64,000 nt of DNA from Xylanimonas cellulosilytica DSM 15894 (GTDB lineage: Bacteria; Actinomycetota; Actinomycetes; Actinomycetales; Cellulomonadaceae). Shown here piece after piece: positions 8,176 through 17,500 of this stretch (its first letter is position 1; the number at the start of each line of letters is the position of its first letter). The position numbers and the translations under genes are program-made. Where the stretch lies: contig NC_013530.1 in assembly GCF_000024965.1 (NCBI RefSeq), forward strand, positions 1,488,001 through 1,552,000, read 5' to 3'. Under the pieces are notes generated by a model. It did not search any database and had not been told where the DNA came from. It worked only from the letters and a program-made list of their open reading frames with translations.

Positions 8176-9188
8176 GCGGCGTCCACCGCCCTCGTGAGGG
8201 CGCCGACCGCCAGCTCGGAGAGCGTGAAGGCGTAGTCGAGGTCCTCGAGCAGCACACCGAGCGGGTAGCGCGGCGGGGCTCCGCCCAGTACCGCGAGCAG
8301 CTCCTGCCACTCGGCGAGGTACCCGTCGGTCGGGTAGGGCCCCCACGTGGTGCGGTGCCGTGGCTCCCGCAGCGCAGCAACGGCCGAGCCTGCGTGGACG
8401 TACGACGGCGGGAACGCCGCCTCGAGCTCGGCGTCGAGACCCCAGACCGTGAGCGTCCAGTCCGGCTGCCACGTGCCGCCGGTGCGAGCCAGGAGCTCGA
8501 CCGTGCCGTCGGGGCCAGCGGCGGTGATCACGTAACCCCACGGATCGAGGCGGGCAGCGACGTCGACCCGATCGAACCGGGGCAGGAACCTGCGGACCAG
8601 CGGCAGGTCGTGGACGGCCAGGCCGAGCACCCCGCCGCGCAGCGCCTCGGCCGCCGACGGCGGACGGGGCGGCGTGGGTGCGGGCCGCACCATGGTCGTG
8701 GCCATGTCCTCGAAGTGCGCGTTGGCCGGGAGGTAGATGGCGGAACGGACGTGGAACGGGCCGCGGTCGGTGAACGCGGCCGAGGCCGCCAGCCAGGCGG
8801 GATCGAAGGTGTGCATCGCGCCCAGCACGAGCGCGACGCCCGACGCCGTCACCGCCGACCGCACCCGCTCGGCCTCGGCGCGCGAGGTGGCCAGCGGCTT
8901 CTCCGCCAGGATGCCCCGGACGCCGGCGACGCAGCACGCCTCGATGTGCTCGGCGTGAAACCGGTCGGGCGAGCAGATCACCGCGATGTCGACTCCGTCG
9001 CCGGCGAGCAGTTCCGGGACGCTGCCGGAGGCCCGCGCACCGAGCGGAGCGGCAACCGCCGCCGCCAGGGCCAGGTCGACGTCCATCATCTCGGTCACCC
9101 GAACCCGGTCGGCCAGACGCGCGAGCGTGGGCAGGTGGATGGCTTGCGCCACCGCGCCCGCCCCGAGCAGCCCGACCTTGAGTGCCAT
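8172..9188 (-). CDS. Gfo/Idh/MocA family NAD(P)-dependent oxidoreductase
   Basis: This 338-residue enzyme has a Rossmann NAD(P) motif GLLGAGAVAQAIHLP at residues 6-20, the family's EKPLATS motif near residue 100, and a C-terminal alpha/beta dimerisation domain with GLAVHDLPLVRRF carrying the usual histidine. The family oxidises or reduces sugars, polyols and inositols. As first gene of the importer operon it probably processes the imported substrate. ATG 9188 was chosen over an in-frame start 26 codons upstream because AAGGAAGAGG precedes it. Confidence 0.85.
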   Translation of the reverse strand: MALKVGLLGAGAVAQAIHLPTLARLADRVRVTEMMDVDLALAAAVAAPLGARASGSVPELLAGDGVDIAVICSPDRFHAEHIEACCVAGVRGILAEKPLATSRAEAERVRSAVTASGVALVLGAMHTFDPAWLAASAAFTDRGPFHVRSAIYLPANAHFEDMATTMVRPAPTPPRPPSAAEALRGGVLGLAVHDLPLVRRFLPRFDRVDVAARLDPWGYVITAAGPDGTVELLARTGGTWQPDWTLTVWGLDAELEAAFPPSYVHAGSAVAALREPRHRTTWGPYPTDGYLAEWQELLAVLGGAPPRYPLGVLLEDLDYAFTLSELAVGALTRAVDAA

Positions 9189-9264
9189 CGCCTCTTCCTT
9201 GAGTGCGCGACAGGTGTCACCTCTCGATCGGAGCACCGGCTGGCGCCTCTCGGGAGGTTTTTGC

Positions 9265-9294
9265 ATCGAAGCGCGGAAGCGTTCCCAACGTCAA
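9265..9294 (-). promoter_or_regulatory. Promoter of sugar importer operon with LacI-type operator
   Basis: On the reverse strand TTGACG (9289-9294) and TTCGAT (9265-9270) lie 18 bp apart and 76 bp before the Gfo/Idh start. Between them at 9274-9287 is CGGAAGCGTTCCCA, an imperfect palindrome with the central CG typical of LacI-family operators. Placement between -35 and -10 would give simple repression, with sugar as inducer. The cognate regulator is not in the window. Confidence 0.5.
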
Positions 9295-9370
9295 GGCTGT
9301 ACGCGGCGTGGCGTGATGCCAGTTCGATGTCGATCTGCGGGCGCCGGCGACGCCCTAGGCTCGCGGGACC

Positions 9371-10291
9371 ATGACCACGACACCCTCCGAACCCCGCCGC
9401 ATCCACATCGCCTTCTGCCTTCTCGTCGGGATGGCGTCGGCGGCCCTGGGCATCCTTCCCTGGACCGTCCACGGGATGCGGCTGCCGCTGCAGAACCTGT
9501 GGGCCACGACGACCCTGCCCGACGAGATGCCGCTGGTCCTGCTGCCGTTCAACCAGTACGCGATCGGGCTGCTGTTCGGGCTCGTCGTCGCGGGGTGGGC
9601 GATCGCCGGCGTCGTCGTGCGGTGGTTGCGCGACCGGCTCGCACCAGGCGGGACGACGGCGGTCGGCACCGGGGTCGCCGTCGTGCAGGCGGCCGCGACC
9701 GTGCCGACGGCGCTGACCGTGCGGGCAGGGCTGCGCGAAGGCTCCGACTCCGCGGCCTACCTCGCGGCGCTGCTGGCCGTCGTCATCGTCGCGGTGCTCC
9801 TCGGGGTCCTGGTGCTGCGGCTGATCGCCCGGGCGGCGCGACCCGGCGCGACCGTCGGCCTGAGCCTCGCGGCCGTCCCGGTGGGGTTGTGGCTGAGCGG
9901 TTTCGTCACCGAGCTCGGGACGGGGTCGTTCGGCGTCCGGGTCGGCGCCGACCCCGTGCGGTTCGTCGTCGGGATCGCACCGGCGGTCCTGGTGGGCGTG
10001 GCGATCGCCTGGGGTGGACTGCGCTCGCGGTCACAGATCCTGGCCGCGTCGGCCAGCGTGCTGATCCTGTGGGTTGCGCCCGCGGTCGTGTCCGCGGTCA
10101 GTGTCGTGGCGGGCTCGCGGGTCCTGCTCGGGCACCCGGCGGAGATGGTCGACGTCGGCCTGCTCAGCCTGAGAACGACCTTGACGAGCGTCACGGCGTC
10201 GCTCCTCCCGGTGCTGATCGCGGTCGTCGTCGGCGGGCTGGGAACGGCGCTGGCGACGGTGAGGGCCGCCCGCGATCGGCGCGCCGAGTAG
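9371..10291 (+). CDS. Hypothetical multi-pass membrane protein
   Basis: A 306-residue protein with about seven predicted hydrophobic helices and few conserved polar residues. It matches no transporter family I can name. The gene is divergent from the sugar operon. There is no Shine-Dalgarno before ATG 9371, but TAGGCT at 9356-9361 could be the -10 of a very short or leaderless transcript. It ends next to the decayed gene copy at 10.4 kb. Coding is convincing from composition and length; function is unknown. Confidence 0.75.
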   Translation: MTTTPSEPRRIHIAFCLLVGMASAALGILPWTVHGMRLPLQNLWATTTLPDEMPLVLLPFNQYAIGLLFGLVVAGWAIAGVVVRWLRDRLAPGGTTAVGTGVAVVQAAATVPTALTVRAGLREGSDSAAYLAALLAVVIVAVLLGVLVLRLIARAARPGATVGLSLAAVPVGLWLSGFVTELGTGSFGVRVGADPVRFVVGIAPAVLVGVAIAWGGLRSRSQILAASASVLILWVAPAVVSAVSVVAGSRVLLGHPAEMVDVGLLSLRTTLTSVTASLLPVLIAVVVGGLGTALATVRAARDRRAE

Positions 10292-10357
10292 GACAAGACC
10301 CGACCGGCAGTGCCAGGGGCCGAGCGCACCCTGCAGGCGCTGGCGCCGGGTTGCGGT

Positions 10358-10556
10358 GCGCGTCGAGCCGCTGCGCCGTGAGCGTCTGCCACCAGGCCAA
10401 TCAGTCGCGTCCGACGGCGGAGGCCTCGTCGGATGCGAGCGCCTTCGAGGTGGGCGGTGTTACCGCCAACGATGGCGGGACGTCGTCGTCGGCGTCGACG
10501 AACATGCCGGCGGCGTCGCGGATCCACAGCGCGGCGCTGAGCATCGGGTCGTCGGG
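10358..10556 (-). pseudogene. Decayed partial copy of the gene at 21400-22032
   Basis: On the reverse strand this stretch reads DDPMLSAALWIRDAAGMFV, then PPSLAV, GRD-stop-LAWW and DAHRNP. It aligns closely, at DNA and protein level, with residues about 15-85 of the protein encoded at 21400-22032. It lacks the first codons, carries an in-frame TGA at 10401-10403 where the intact gene has TGG (Trp), and diverges after DAHRNP, so the C-terminal half is missing. It follows 6 bp behind the stop of the HNH nuclease gene. It marks one edge of the tubulin-like island, the intact paralogue marking the other in the same orientation. Confidence 0.8.
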
Positions 10557-10562
10557 TCCTCG

Positions 10563-11474
10563 TCACCCCACCGGCAGCCGTTGTCCCGGGCAGCCCTCGA
10601 GGATCCCGACGACGACGTCCCGCTCCGGCGTGCTGAACCACAGGCCGTGCCGGGTCTTGACCGCCGTCTGGCGGGCCGCGTACTCGCAGTGGAACGCCGG
10701 ATTGGGCGGCAGCCACTCCGAGGCGTCGCCAGCGGACTTGGCCTGATTCAGTTCGCCGTCGACCGCGAGGAGGTTGAGTGGATCGTTCGCGAACGCGACG
10801 CGTTGCTCCGTCGTCCAGTGCTGTGCGCCGGTCCGCCAGGCGTTTGCGATCGCGACGACGTGGTCGATCTGGACGAGCACGCTCGTATCCGGTCCGCGCA
10901 GGAAGCCGAACGTCTGACCCGAGTACGGATCGGCGAGCGTGCCGCTGTGCACGACGCAGCCGTTCGTTCCCGCGCGGAACACCACGTCCACGAGGTCGCG
11001 GGCGAGGATGTCGTTGCGCTGATCGCACCCGTTGTGGTCCACGTCCGTCCACGCGTCGCCGAACAAGCCACGGTCATAGTCGTTCCACGGATCCTCGTTC
11101 CGGACCGGGAGGACCAGGGCGGCCTCGAGCGCCGAGCCCGGGGCCGGGGCGTTCGGCGCAGTCGGGGGATCGACTGCAGGAGACGGCATCGGCGAGGACG
11201 TCGGGGATGGCGGGTCGGGGACCGCAGGCGTCGGCGTCGTCGGCGGTGGTGAGGAGGACGCCGTCGATGCCGGCCCAGCGGAGTCGCCTGGGCCGCGCTC
11301 GGTGACCACACCCTCAACGACTGCCACGGCCACGACGGCGCCGACCACTGCCCACACCCACCCGCGACGCCACCACGGTCGGCGGCGTGGTGGCGGGGGA
11401 GTGCCAGGCGACGCCCCCGGCTTCGACGGTCCCCCGAAGTAGTCGGGTGGGCCTGTTGGGCCGGGGTGTGTCAC
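10563..11474 (-). CDS. Membrane-anchored HNH nuclease (DUF1524/GmrSD C-terminal type)
   Basis: This 303-residue protein has a short cytoplasmic tail with the motif GPPDYFGG (residues 8-15), a proline/arginine patch, one membrane helix (about 38-57), a Pro/Ser/Thr linker and an HNH domain (about 125-303). The nuclease signature is clear: DNGC-type NGCDQRNDIL, the DHVVA catalytic histidine, NDPLNLLAVDGELNQAKS, and WLPPN before a C-x-Y...VK segment. Positive charges before the helix predict that the nuclease faces outside. It is last in the tubulin-like operon; its GTG start overlaps the upstream stop (GTGA). Secreted single-domain relatives occur in many actinobacteria; a link to a tubulin-like operon is unusual to my knowledge. 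Confidence 0.85.
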   Translation of the reverse strand: MTHPGPTGPPDYFGGPSKPGASPGTPPPPRRRPWWRRGWVWAVVGAVVAVAVVEGVVTERGPGDSAGPASTASSSPPPTTPTPAVPDPPSPTSSPMPSPAVDPPTAPNAPAPGSALEAALVLPVRNEDPWNDYDRGLFGDAWTDVDHNGCDQRNDILARDLVDVVFRAGTNGCVVHSGTLADPYSGQTFGFLRGPDTSVLVQIDHVVAIANAWRTGAQHWTTEQRVAFANDPLNLLAVDGELNQAKSAGDASEWLPPNPAFHCEYAARQTAVKTRHGLWFSTPERDVVVGILEGCPGQRLPVG

Positions 11475-14400
11475 GCCCAGCCGGTCGTCGTGTCGTCCGA
11501 CGTCGTGGGGCGCTGGGACGCGACGGGTGACTGTGGAGCGACGGCGGGCGCCGCCGCTGGAGCCGCCGCGAACATGGACAGGTCCGTCGGCGCAAGCCGC
11601 TGCGATACGTCGGCGCGCACTGCGACGCTCTGCATGCCGACAGCATGCAGCACGGTGTCCTCCTGTTCGCGTGCGTCGGCGACGGCGGGGAGCCAGACGA
11701 CGGAGCGATGCACCTCCTGCTTGCCCTCGACGCGCGCGACCTGGGTGAACATGTCGTTGACGAACGCCGTCGAGGCCGTCGCGACGCCCCGGTAGAAGTC
11801 CGGCTCGTCGATGTCGGCGCCCGTGCCGAACTCGCCCAGGCGCGCGACGCGTCGCGTCGACAGATGGATGAACTCGTCGCGCACGGCCTCGCGCAACGTC
11901 TCGACCGCCTCGGTCGTCAGGATGCGGGACGCGGCGCGCGTGTCCCAGAACCGCAGCAGCTCGCGGCGCGGGCCGTACTCCGACTCACTCTGGTCGAGGT
12001 CGGCGGCGATGATCCCGGCGGGATCGACCGACAGCGCCTCGGCCTGGTGCACCTCGTACGCGTGGTCGAATGCACTTGCGGCCCACCCCTGCGGGTACAG
12101 GAGCCGGACCGCCTGCGCGAGTGTCTTCTTCGGGATCTCGTCCTCGTCGGATGCGCGCGCGATCGCGAACGACGCCGGAAGCGAGTCGACGACGCCCTCG
12201 TCGATGGTTCGCGTCATGTCCTCGACTGCGCCGTGCGGGTGGTGCAGGACCCAGCCGATGATCGAGGCCCAGTCGACGAGAGTCGTGTTGAGCTGGTCGA
12301 GGCGCGCCGCCTCGCGCCCGAAGAAGACGACATCCTCCGACGTCTTGAGCCGGTCTGCGGCGAGCACCTGGACGCGCCACACGAACCGGCGGTTCGCTCG
12401 GTAGTAGGCGTGGTTCGCGAGCGCGAGTGCGATCGGGACCGCGAAGGTTGCGCCGAGCATGATCCAGTACCAGTTGTCATGGATCGCGACAGCCGGCTCC
12501 CACGCTTCGAGCAGGCCCTGCCAGACGAGGAACCAAGTGAGCGCGGTGACGACGCCAACGAGGGTCCACGCGGCGAAAGTCACGCGCCACGCGCTCACGA
12601 GCGAGCGCTGCGCGCGCTCGAGGTCGTCGTTGGGCGGGGCAGAGAGCACCAGCCCGCCGCGCGACGTCGCGAACCGTTGCCGGAAGTCGTCGCGGCGTGC
12701 GACGACGTCGTCAACCAGCTTGAAGAGCACCGAGCCTCCGACGCGACGCTCCCACTCCCGGAACTCCTGGTGCGCGGCCTCGGCCTCTGCGAACGCCGCG
12801 GCAGCCTCGGTGGCGGTGGCGTCCGCGCTCTCGTGGGCGGTCGTGGCCTTGCGCAGCGCAGCGTCGGTCTTGCCCGCCGCGGCCGCCGCCTGGACGCGGG
12901 CCGCCACGGCATCCTTGAGCCGGTCGGCGATCGGACGGGGCTCGGGAACCTCGGTGAGCGTAGTCTCCCCGCCGTGGGCGGACTTCTTCTTGCCGGCGGC
13001 CTTGGCTGCCGGGGTGGCCTTCGCCTCCGCCTGCAGTGCCTCCTCGGCGGCCTGTGCGCCCTCCAGCCCGGCGCGGCTCGCCGCGTCGGCCTCCTCAGCC
13101 GCCACCAGTGCGGACGCCGCGGTCGCGAGTTCGGCTTCGGTGGCCTCCTTCACGGCCAGACGCTCATGCACGGCGGCGAAGAGCTCGGCACCCAACGCGC
13201 GCGCCGCGGCGGGGTCGACCGGGTTGAGCACCCGGCCGCGCGCCTCGAACACGTCGGCCGGGTCCGGGACGACGCAGGCTGGAGCGAGCACCTCACGCAT
13301 GCCCGCGAACCGCGGCGTCTCGATCTCGTTGGGCAGCTCCCCGCCGTCGACGGCTGCGAACAGCAGCGACCGCAGCCCAGCCCACGCTCGGGCGTCTGGC
13401 ATCGCTACGCTCTCCGCGGCCCGAGTCAGCTCGGCCTTCTGTGCGCTCTCGTCAACCTGCTTGAGGTAGCGCTCCGCCGAGTGCTGCATTGCCTCGGGCG
13501 ATGCAGGGTTGAAGCGCACGACGGCGTCCGCGCCCTCGCCGATGATGGCGTTCGTTGCGACGTCCTCGAGCTTCGACCGACCGCGTAGCAGCAGCCACTT
13601 CGGCACGACGCTGAACATCCGCCGGTTGAACGCCAGCGCCTCGTCCGCAGCGGACCTGAGGCCCTCACGCTTCTGGACGGGCTGCCTTGGCCGGTCGGGA
13701 CGCCCCGACACCCAGGGCTCACGCGACCGCAGGTACGCGTCGATGTCGGCGACGACCTGGTCGGGCTTGACCGCGATGCGCCCCCACTCGACGAACGCTG
13801 AGGCCCCCGTCGGTTCGGCCGCGACCGCCTCGAGCGTGCGGACCGCGAGGCGCGTCTCGGCGTCGTCCCCGATCACGGCCCGCACGGCGACGCGCACGAC
13901 GTTCACTTCGCGGCCGTTCGACGTCGACTGGTCCGCGCCGAGCGCCTCGAAGACGCCCGTATCCACGCCGGCGAACACACCGCTGACGGCTGCCATCGCG
14001 GCCGCCATGTGCCCCAGGGCGTTGCCGGGGTACCGCACGAAGGTGTTGGCGTGGTCGGCGTCGGGCCGGTCTTCGGCGGAGACGATGGCGTTGACGTTCC
14101 ACGACGGGATGAGCGCGCTCTGCGGCACGTCGGCGACGCCGCTGACCGGTGCCACCAGGTTGAGCCGCCACAGGTGGGTGGTGTGGCCGCCCTCTCGGTG
14201 CGCGCGCGGCAGGGCATCGTCGATCGCCGAGGCGATTGCCTGTGCCGCGACGAGCAGGTCGGCGTCAGGGGTGCGGTCGTCGAGCGCGATGAACTGCCCG
14301 ACGACGACGCGGACCGTGTCCAGGCGGTACTTGCCGATGAACCGGAAGAGGTCCTCGGTCCTCTCGCCGTCCTTCGTGACGACGCGCGCAGACACCTCCG

Positions 14401-14554
14401 GCGGGCCGTGTTGCGCAACGACAGCCGACGACGGAGTGACCCACGCCGTCGGGACGACGACGTCCTCGGCCGCCCATTGTGCGAACGCCTCGCGCAGCGC
14501 CTTGCCCCGTTCGTCGTCGCCGACGACGAACACGGTCAGGTCGGTCAGGACCAT
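11471..14554 (-). CDS. Large coiled-coil membrane protein of tubulin-like operon
   Basis: This 1027-residue protein is of no family I recognise. About residues 1-280 form an alpha/beta domain beginning with a hydrophobic strand (LTDLTVFVVGDDERGKALREAF). Residues about 460-605 are alanine/glutamate-rich and predicted coiled coil, split by a lysine-rich break. Two membrane helices (about 655-677 and 691-715) form a hairpin, so both ends should lie in the cytoplasm. A helical C-terminal domain and a Pro/Ala tail ending DDTTTGWA follow. ATG 14554 lies 10 bp inside the GTPase gene. It could be the membrane adaptor for the tubulin-like protein, inferred from adjacency and topology. The frame is open upstream, but that part is a shadow of the GTPase gene. 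Confidence 0.75.
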   Translation of the reverse strand: MVLTDLTVFVVGDDERGKALREAFAQWAAEDVVVPTAWVTPSSAVVAQHGPPEVSARVVTKDGERTEDLFRFIGKYRLDTVRVVVGQFIALDDRTPDADLLVAAQAIASAIDDALPRAHREGGHTTHLWRLNLVAPVSGVADVPQSALIPSWNVNAIVSAEDRPDADHANTFVRYPGNALGHMAAAMAAVSGVFAGVDTGVFEALGADQSTSNGREVNVVRVAVRAVIGDDAETRLAVRTLEAVAAEPTGASAFVEWGRIAVKPDQVVADIDAYLRSREPWVSGRPDRPRQPVQKREGLRSAADEALAFNRRMFSVVPKWLLLRGRSKLEDVATNAIIGEGADAVVRFNPASPEAMQHSAERYLKQVDESAQKAELTRAAESVAMPDARAWAGLRSLLFAAVDGGELPNEIETPRFAGMREVLAPACVVPDPADVFEARGRVLNPVDPAAARALGAELFAAVHERLAVKEATEAELATAASALVAAEEADAASRAGLEGAQAAEEALQAEAKATPAAKAAGKKKSAHGGETTLTEVPEPRPIADRLKDAVAARVQAAAAAGKTDAALRKATTAHESADATATEAAAAFAEAEAAHQEFREWERRVGGSVLFKLVDDVVARRDDFRQRFATSRGGLVLSAPPNDDLERAQRSLVSAWRVTFAAWTLVGVVTALTWFLVWQGLLEAWEPAVAIHDNWYWIMLGATFAVPIALALANHAYYRANRRFVWRVQVLAADRLKTSEDVVFFGREAARLDQLNTTLVDWASIIGWVLHHPHGAVEDMTRTIDEGVVDSLPASFAIARASDEDEIPKKTLAQAVRLLYPQGWAASAFDHAYEVHQAEALSVDPAGIIAADLDQSESEYGPRRELLRFWDTRAASRILTTEAVETLREAVRDEFIHLSTRRVARLGEFGTGADIDEPDFYRGVATASTAFVNDMFTQVARVEGKQEVHRSVVWLPAVADAREQEDTVLHAVGMQSVAVRADVSQRLAPTDLSMFAAAPAAAPAVAPQSPVASQRPTTSDDTTTGWA

Positions 14555-17500
14555 CCCGTGTCCCCTGTGGTCGTCTCGAGTGCCTCGACGCCGTGCTTGA
14601 GCTCGGTCAGAGCCCGGTCGATGAGCCGGCGCAGGTCCCACATCGGCGGGAAGTCGAGCGGGTCCTTGCGCTGGCTCTCGATCGTCGCAAAGTACTCGCG
14701 GTACTTCGCGCGCACCGCGACCAGGTCGTTGACGACCTCCTTCTGCCGCCCCTCGGCCGTCGCCTCGGTCGGCCGGACCGTCGAGCGCGCGTTCGCGCCG
14801 AGCAGCACCCAGTCCTGGAGCTCCTGGCACAACTGGTTGCCGAACGCAGTCGGCCCCTCGCCGAGTGTGCGCAGGCGCGCGTACGGGTTGATCGGGTCGA
14901 CGCTCTGGCGGGTGTTGACCTGCACGAGCGCGAGCATCATGGACTCGAGCACGACGGCGAGGCCCTCGGACTGGTTGAGCGGATCCGAACGCAGCATGAC
15001 CTGCGGGAAGTCGGCCAGATAGCCCGCACGGGTGTTCGTCTCGGGCACCCAGATGCGGGCGGTCGCCGGCGTGAGGTCCAGGTGGCCCAGGCGTCTCGCG
15101 ACGAACCAGCCTTTGACCATCGACATGAGTACCGTCGTCGAAACTGGCACGAACTCTGTCAGCGGGCGAGCGCGACGCCAGCGCCAGAACTCGGCCCGAC
15201 CGTCGGCACCCATGGACTTCTGGCCCCAGTCGCTCGCGATGGGCTTCATGAGCGAGTCGAAGACGACCGGCTCGAATGCTGCGTTGAGGTGCGTGAAGAC
15301 GTCGATGAACCCGCCGTTGCCGTCGTCGAACGCCTTGTTGACCTCCTCGCGCCACTCGTCGCGGCTCTCGAGCACGCGACGCACCGTCGCCTTCGCGGGC
15401 GAGTTGTCCGGCAGGGGGATCTCGCCGAAGTGGCTCGTGTACGGGACCTTGTCGGTGCCGTGCACGTTCACCAGCACGGCTGGATTGACCTTGACCAGCG
15501 GCGTGGACGCGTTGAGCGCCGCGATGAACTTGGCCTCGAACCGGGCCAGGCGCCTCGCGTGTTCGGCCGCAGGGACGTTCTCGGGCGTCAGGTAGTCGCG
15601 CAGTCCCTGGGTCATGTACCGCCCGACGGCGGTGCCTTCCTTGCGCAGCCACGCCTCGGCCCGCGCCAGGATCTGGTCGGGCGACGACGCGACCGCGAAG
15701 TGCGCCCGCCGGGGGATGAGCCCGAAGTCTGGGGCGAGATTGTGGTTCTTGGGGACCCACGTCTGGTGGGCGTTGACGAGCGCCTGGGTGTCGCCCGTTG
15801 GGTCGTCGGTGCCCAGCAGCACCTGGAGCTCGGCCTCTCGCCGGCCGTCGCTGCCGGAGGCTGTCACCGTCCGGTCGATCAGCTCGGCCAGGATGGTCGG
15901 GTAGCTGCTCGGCTCCTCAAGGAGGAACTCGTTGGGTGCCGGCAGCAGGCGCGCGGGGATCGCCACGGCCTGCGGCCACAGCGCGACGACCGACCCAGCG
16001 GCGGACCGCTGGACGGCCAGGCGCTCCGCCGCGTCCCGTATCGCGTCCTTGAGCGGCTCCAGGACGCCGTCGACGAAGTCCGGGATGAGCGCCATCACGA
16101 GGTCGCGGAGCTCAGCTTCGTACTGGCAGATCACGGAGGTGACGGCCGACTTGATCATGTCCTGGAGAACCGGGTCGGACGTCGCCGTGATCTCGGCGCC
16201 GCTGGCGCTCCCGACCTTCGCGGTGACCTTGGTCGCCTCGTTCTGGCTCCACACTCGGAAGTTCTGCGCCTCCTGGCGCAGTTCGTCCCTGATGAAGGTC
16301 AGCTCGTTCTTGAGCAGGTCGAGCACCGCGTCGGCGACCGGCCCGCCGCACTGGCCGACCAGGGCTGCGGTTCGTGCCTGCAGGTGGTTCTGGATCGTGC
16401 CGACCCAGTGCTTCGCCTGTTCGGTCGTCGCCTGGTGCAGCGTCGACAGGACCGCCTGCTGCTTGTCGTTGACCGACCCCTGAACCTGCATGCTCAGCTC
16501 AGTGAGCCGAACGCCCTTCTTGCCGCCCTTGCTCCGCGCGTTGATGAACCCCGCGATGTCCTGCGTGACACGCGCCCGGAACTCGGCGCTCTGGTCGCGG
16601 AGGTTCTTCGCCTTGAGCTCGTCGATGATGTCGTTGCGCTCGAGCCCGCGCTCGTCGAGCTTCGAGCGCTCGAGGAACGCTGGGAAGATCGCTGTGGCCT
16701 GGTCGCGGATGACCTGCTTCGAGGTGCGGTCGTCGGACGGTCCCCGGCGAGACCGCTCGTGTTCCTCGACGATCCGCATGACGACGGTGCGCGCGAGGTG
16801 CTGCGAGGCGTACTCGACGAAACGGTCGCGGCCGAGTCCGACGCGTGCCGAACCGATCGCGCAGAAAGGCGTCTCGGTACCGTGCGCGTGCAGCGGCAAC
16901 CGGTCGGGGATCGAGTTGTTCGTGGCCGGCCACTGCGCTTCGAGATACGCCGTGAACGAGTCCTGCAGCTTCTCACTCGCGACCCACGATGCGATCGAGC
17001 GGCCCATCGCCCGGTAGATGTCGTTCTGCGACTTGTAGGTGACGTGCTCGTTCTTCGCGCCGACCAGGAACGGGTACCGCGGCCCCGACCGGCGAGACGT
17101 GCTCGACAGGGTCACGCCGTACGTCTCGAACAGCGCGGTCGTGGCTTGCGACGGCCCGTCGGTGTTCCAGTACCCGTTGAGCACCTCGGCCAGCGTGCCG
17201 AGCGCGTTGGCGCGCACACCGCGGCGGGCCTCGTCGGGCAGGTGGTCGAAGACGTCGGGCGCGTACAGGAACCCGACGGAATCGTTGGCCCACTTGTCGG
17301 GCAGCGCGCGGATCACGTCGCATACGTCGATGGCTGAACCTGCGCCCGTGCCACCCGCGATCGACGTGATCACGATGACTGTCGGGTCGCCGATGCTCGC
17401 GTGCGCCCGCCCGCCGAGCAGCCTCGACACCTCCTGCATCTCGCCGACCACGTCCGTGCCGGTGAGCGCCGCGCGCGCCCGCTGCACCGCGTCGTCGATC

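Noticed and set aside
14479-17337. 952-codon forward frame opposite the tubulin-like gene
   Set aside because: Antisense shadow in GC-rich DNA; valine/arginine/leucine-rich and without motifs, while the reverse strand has the clear GTPase.
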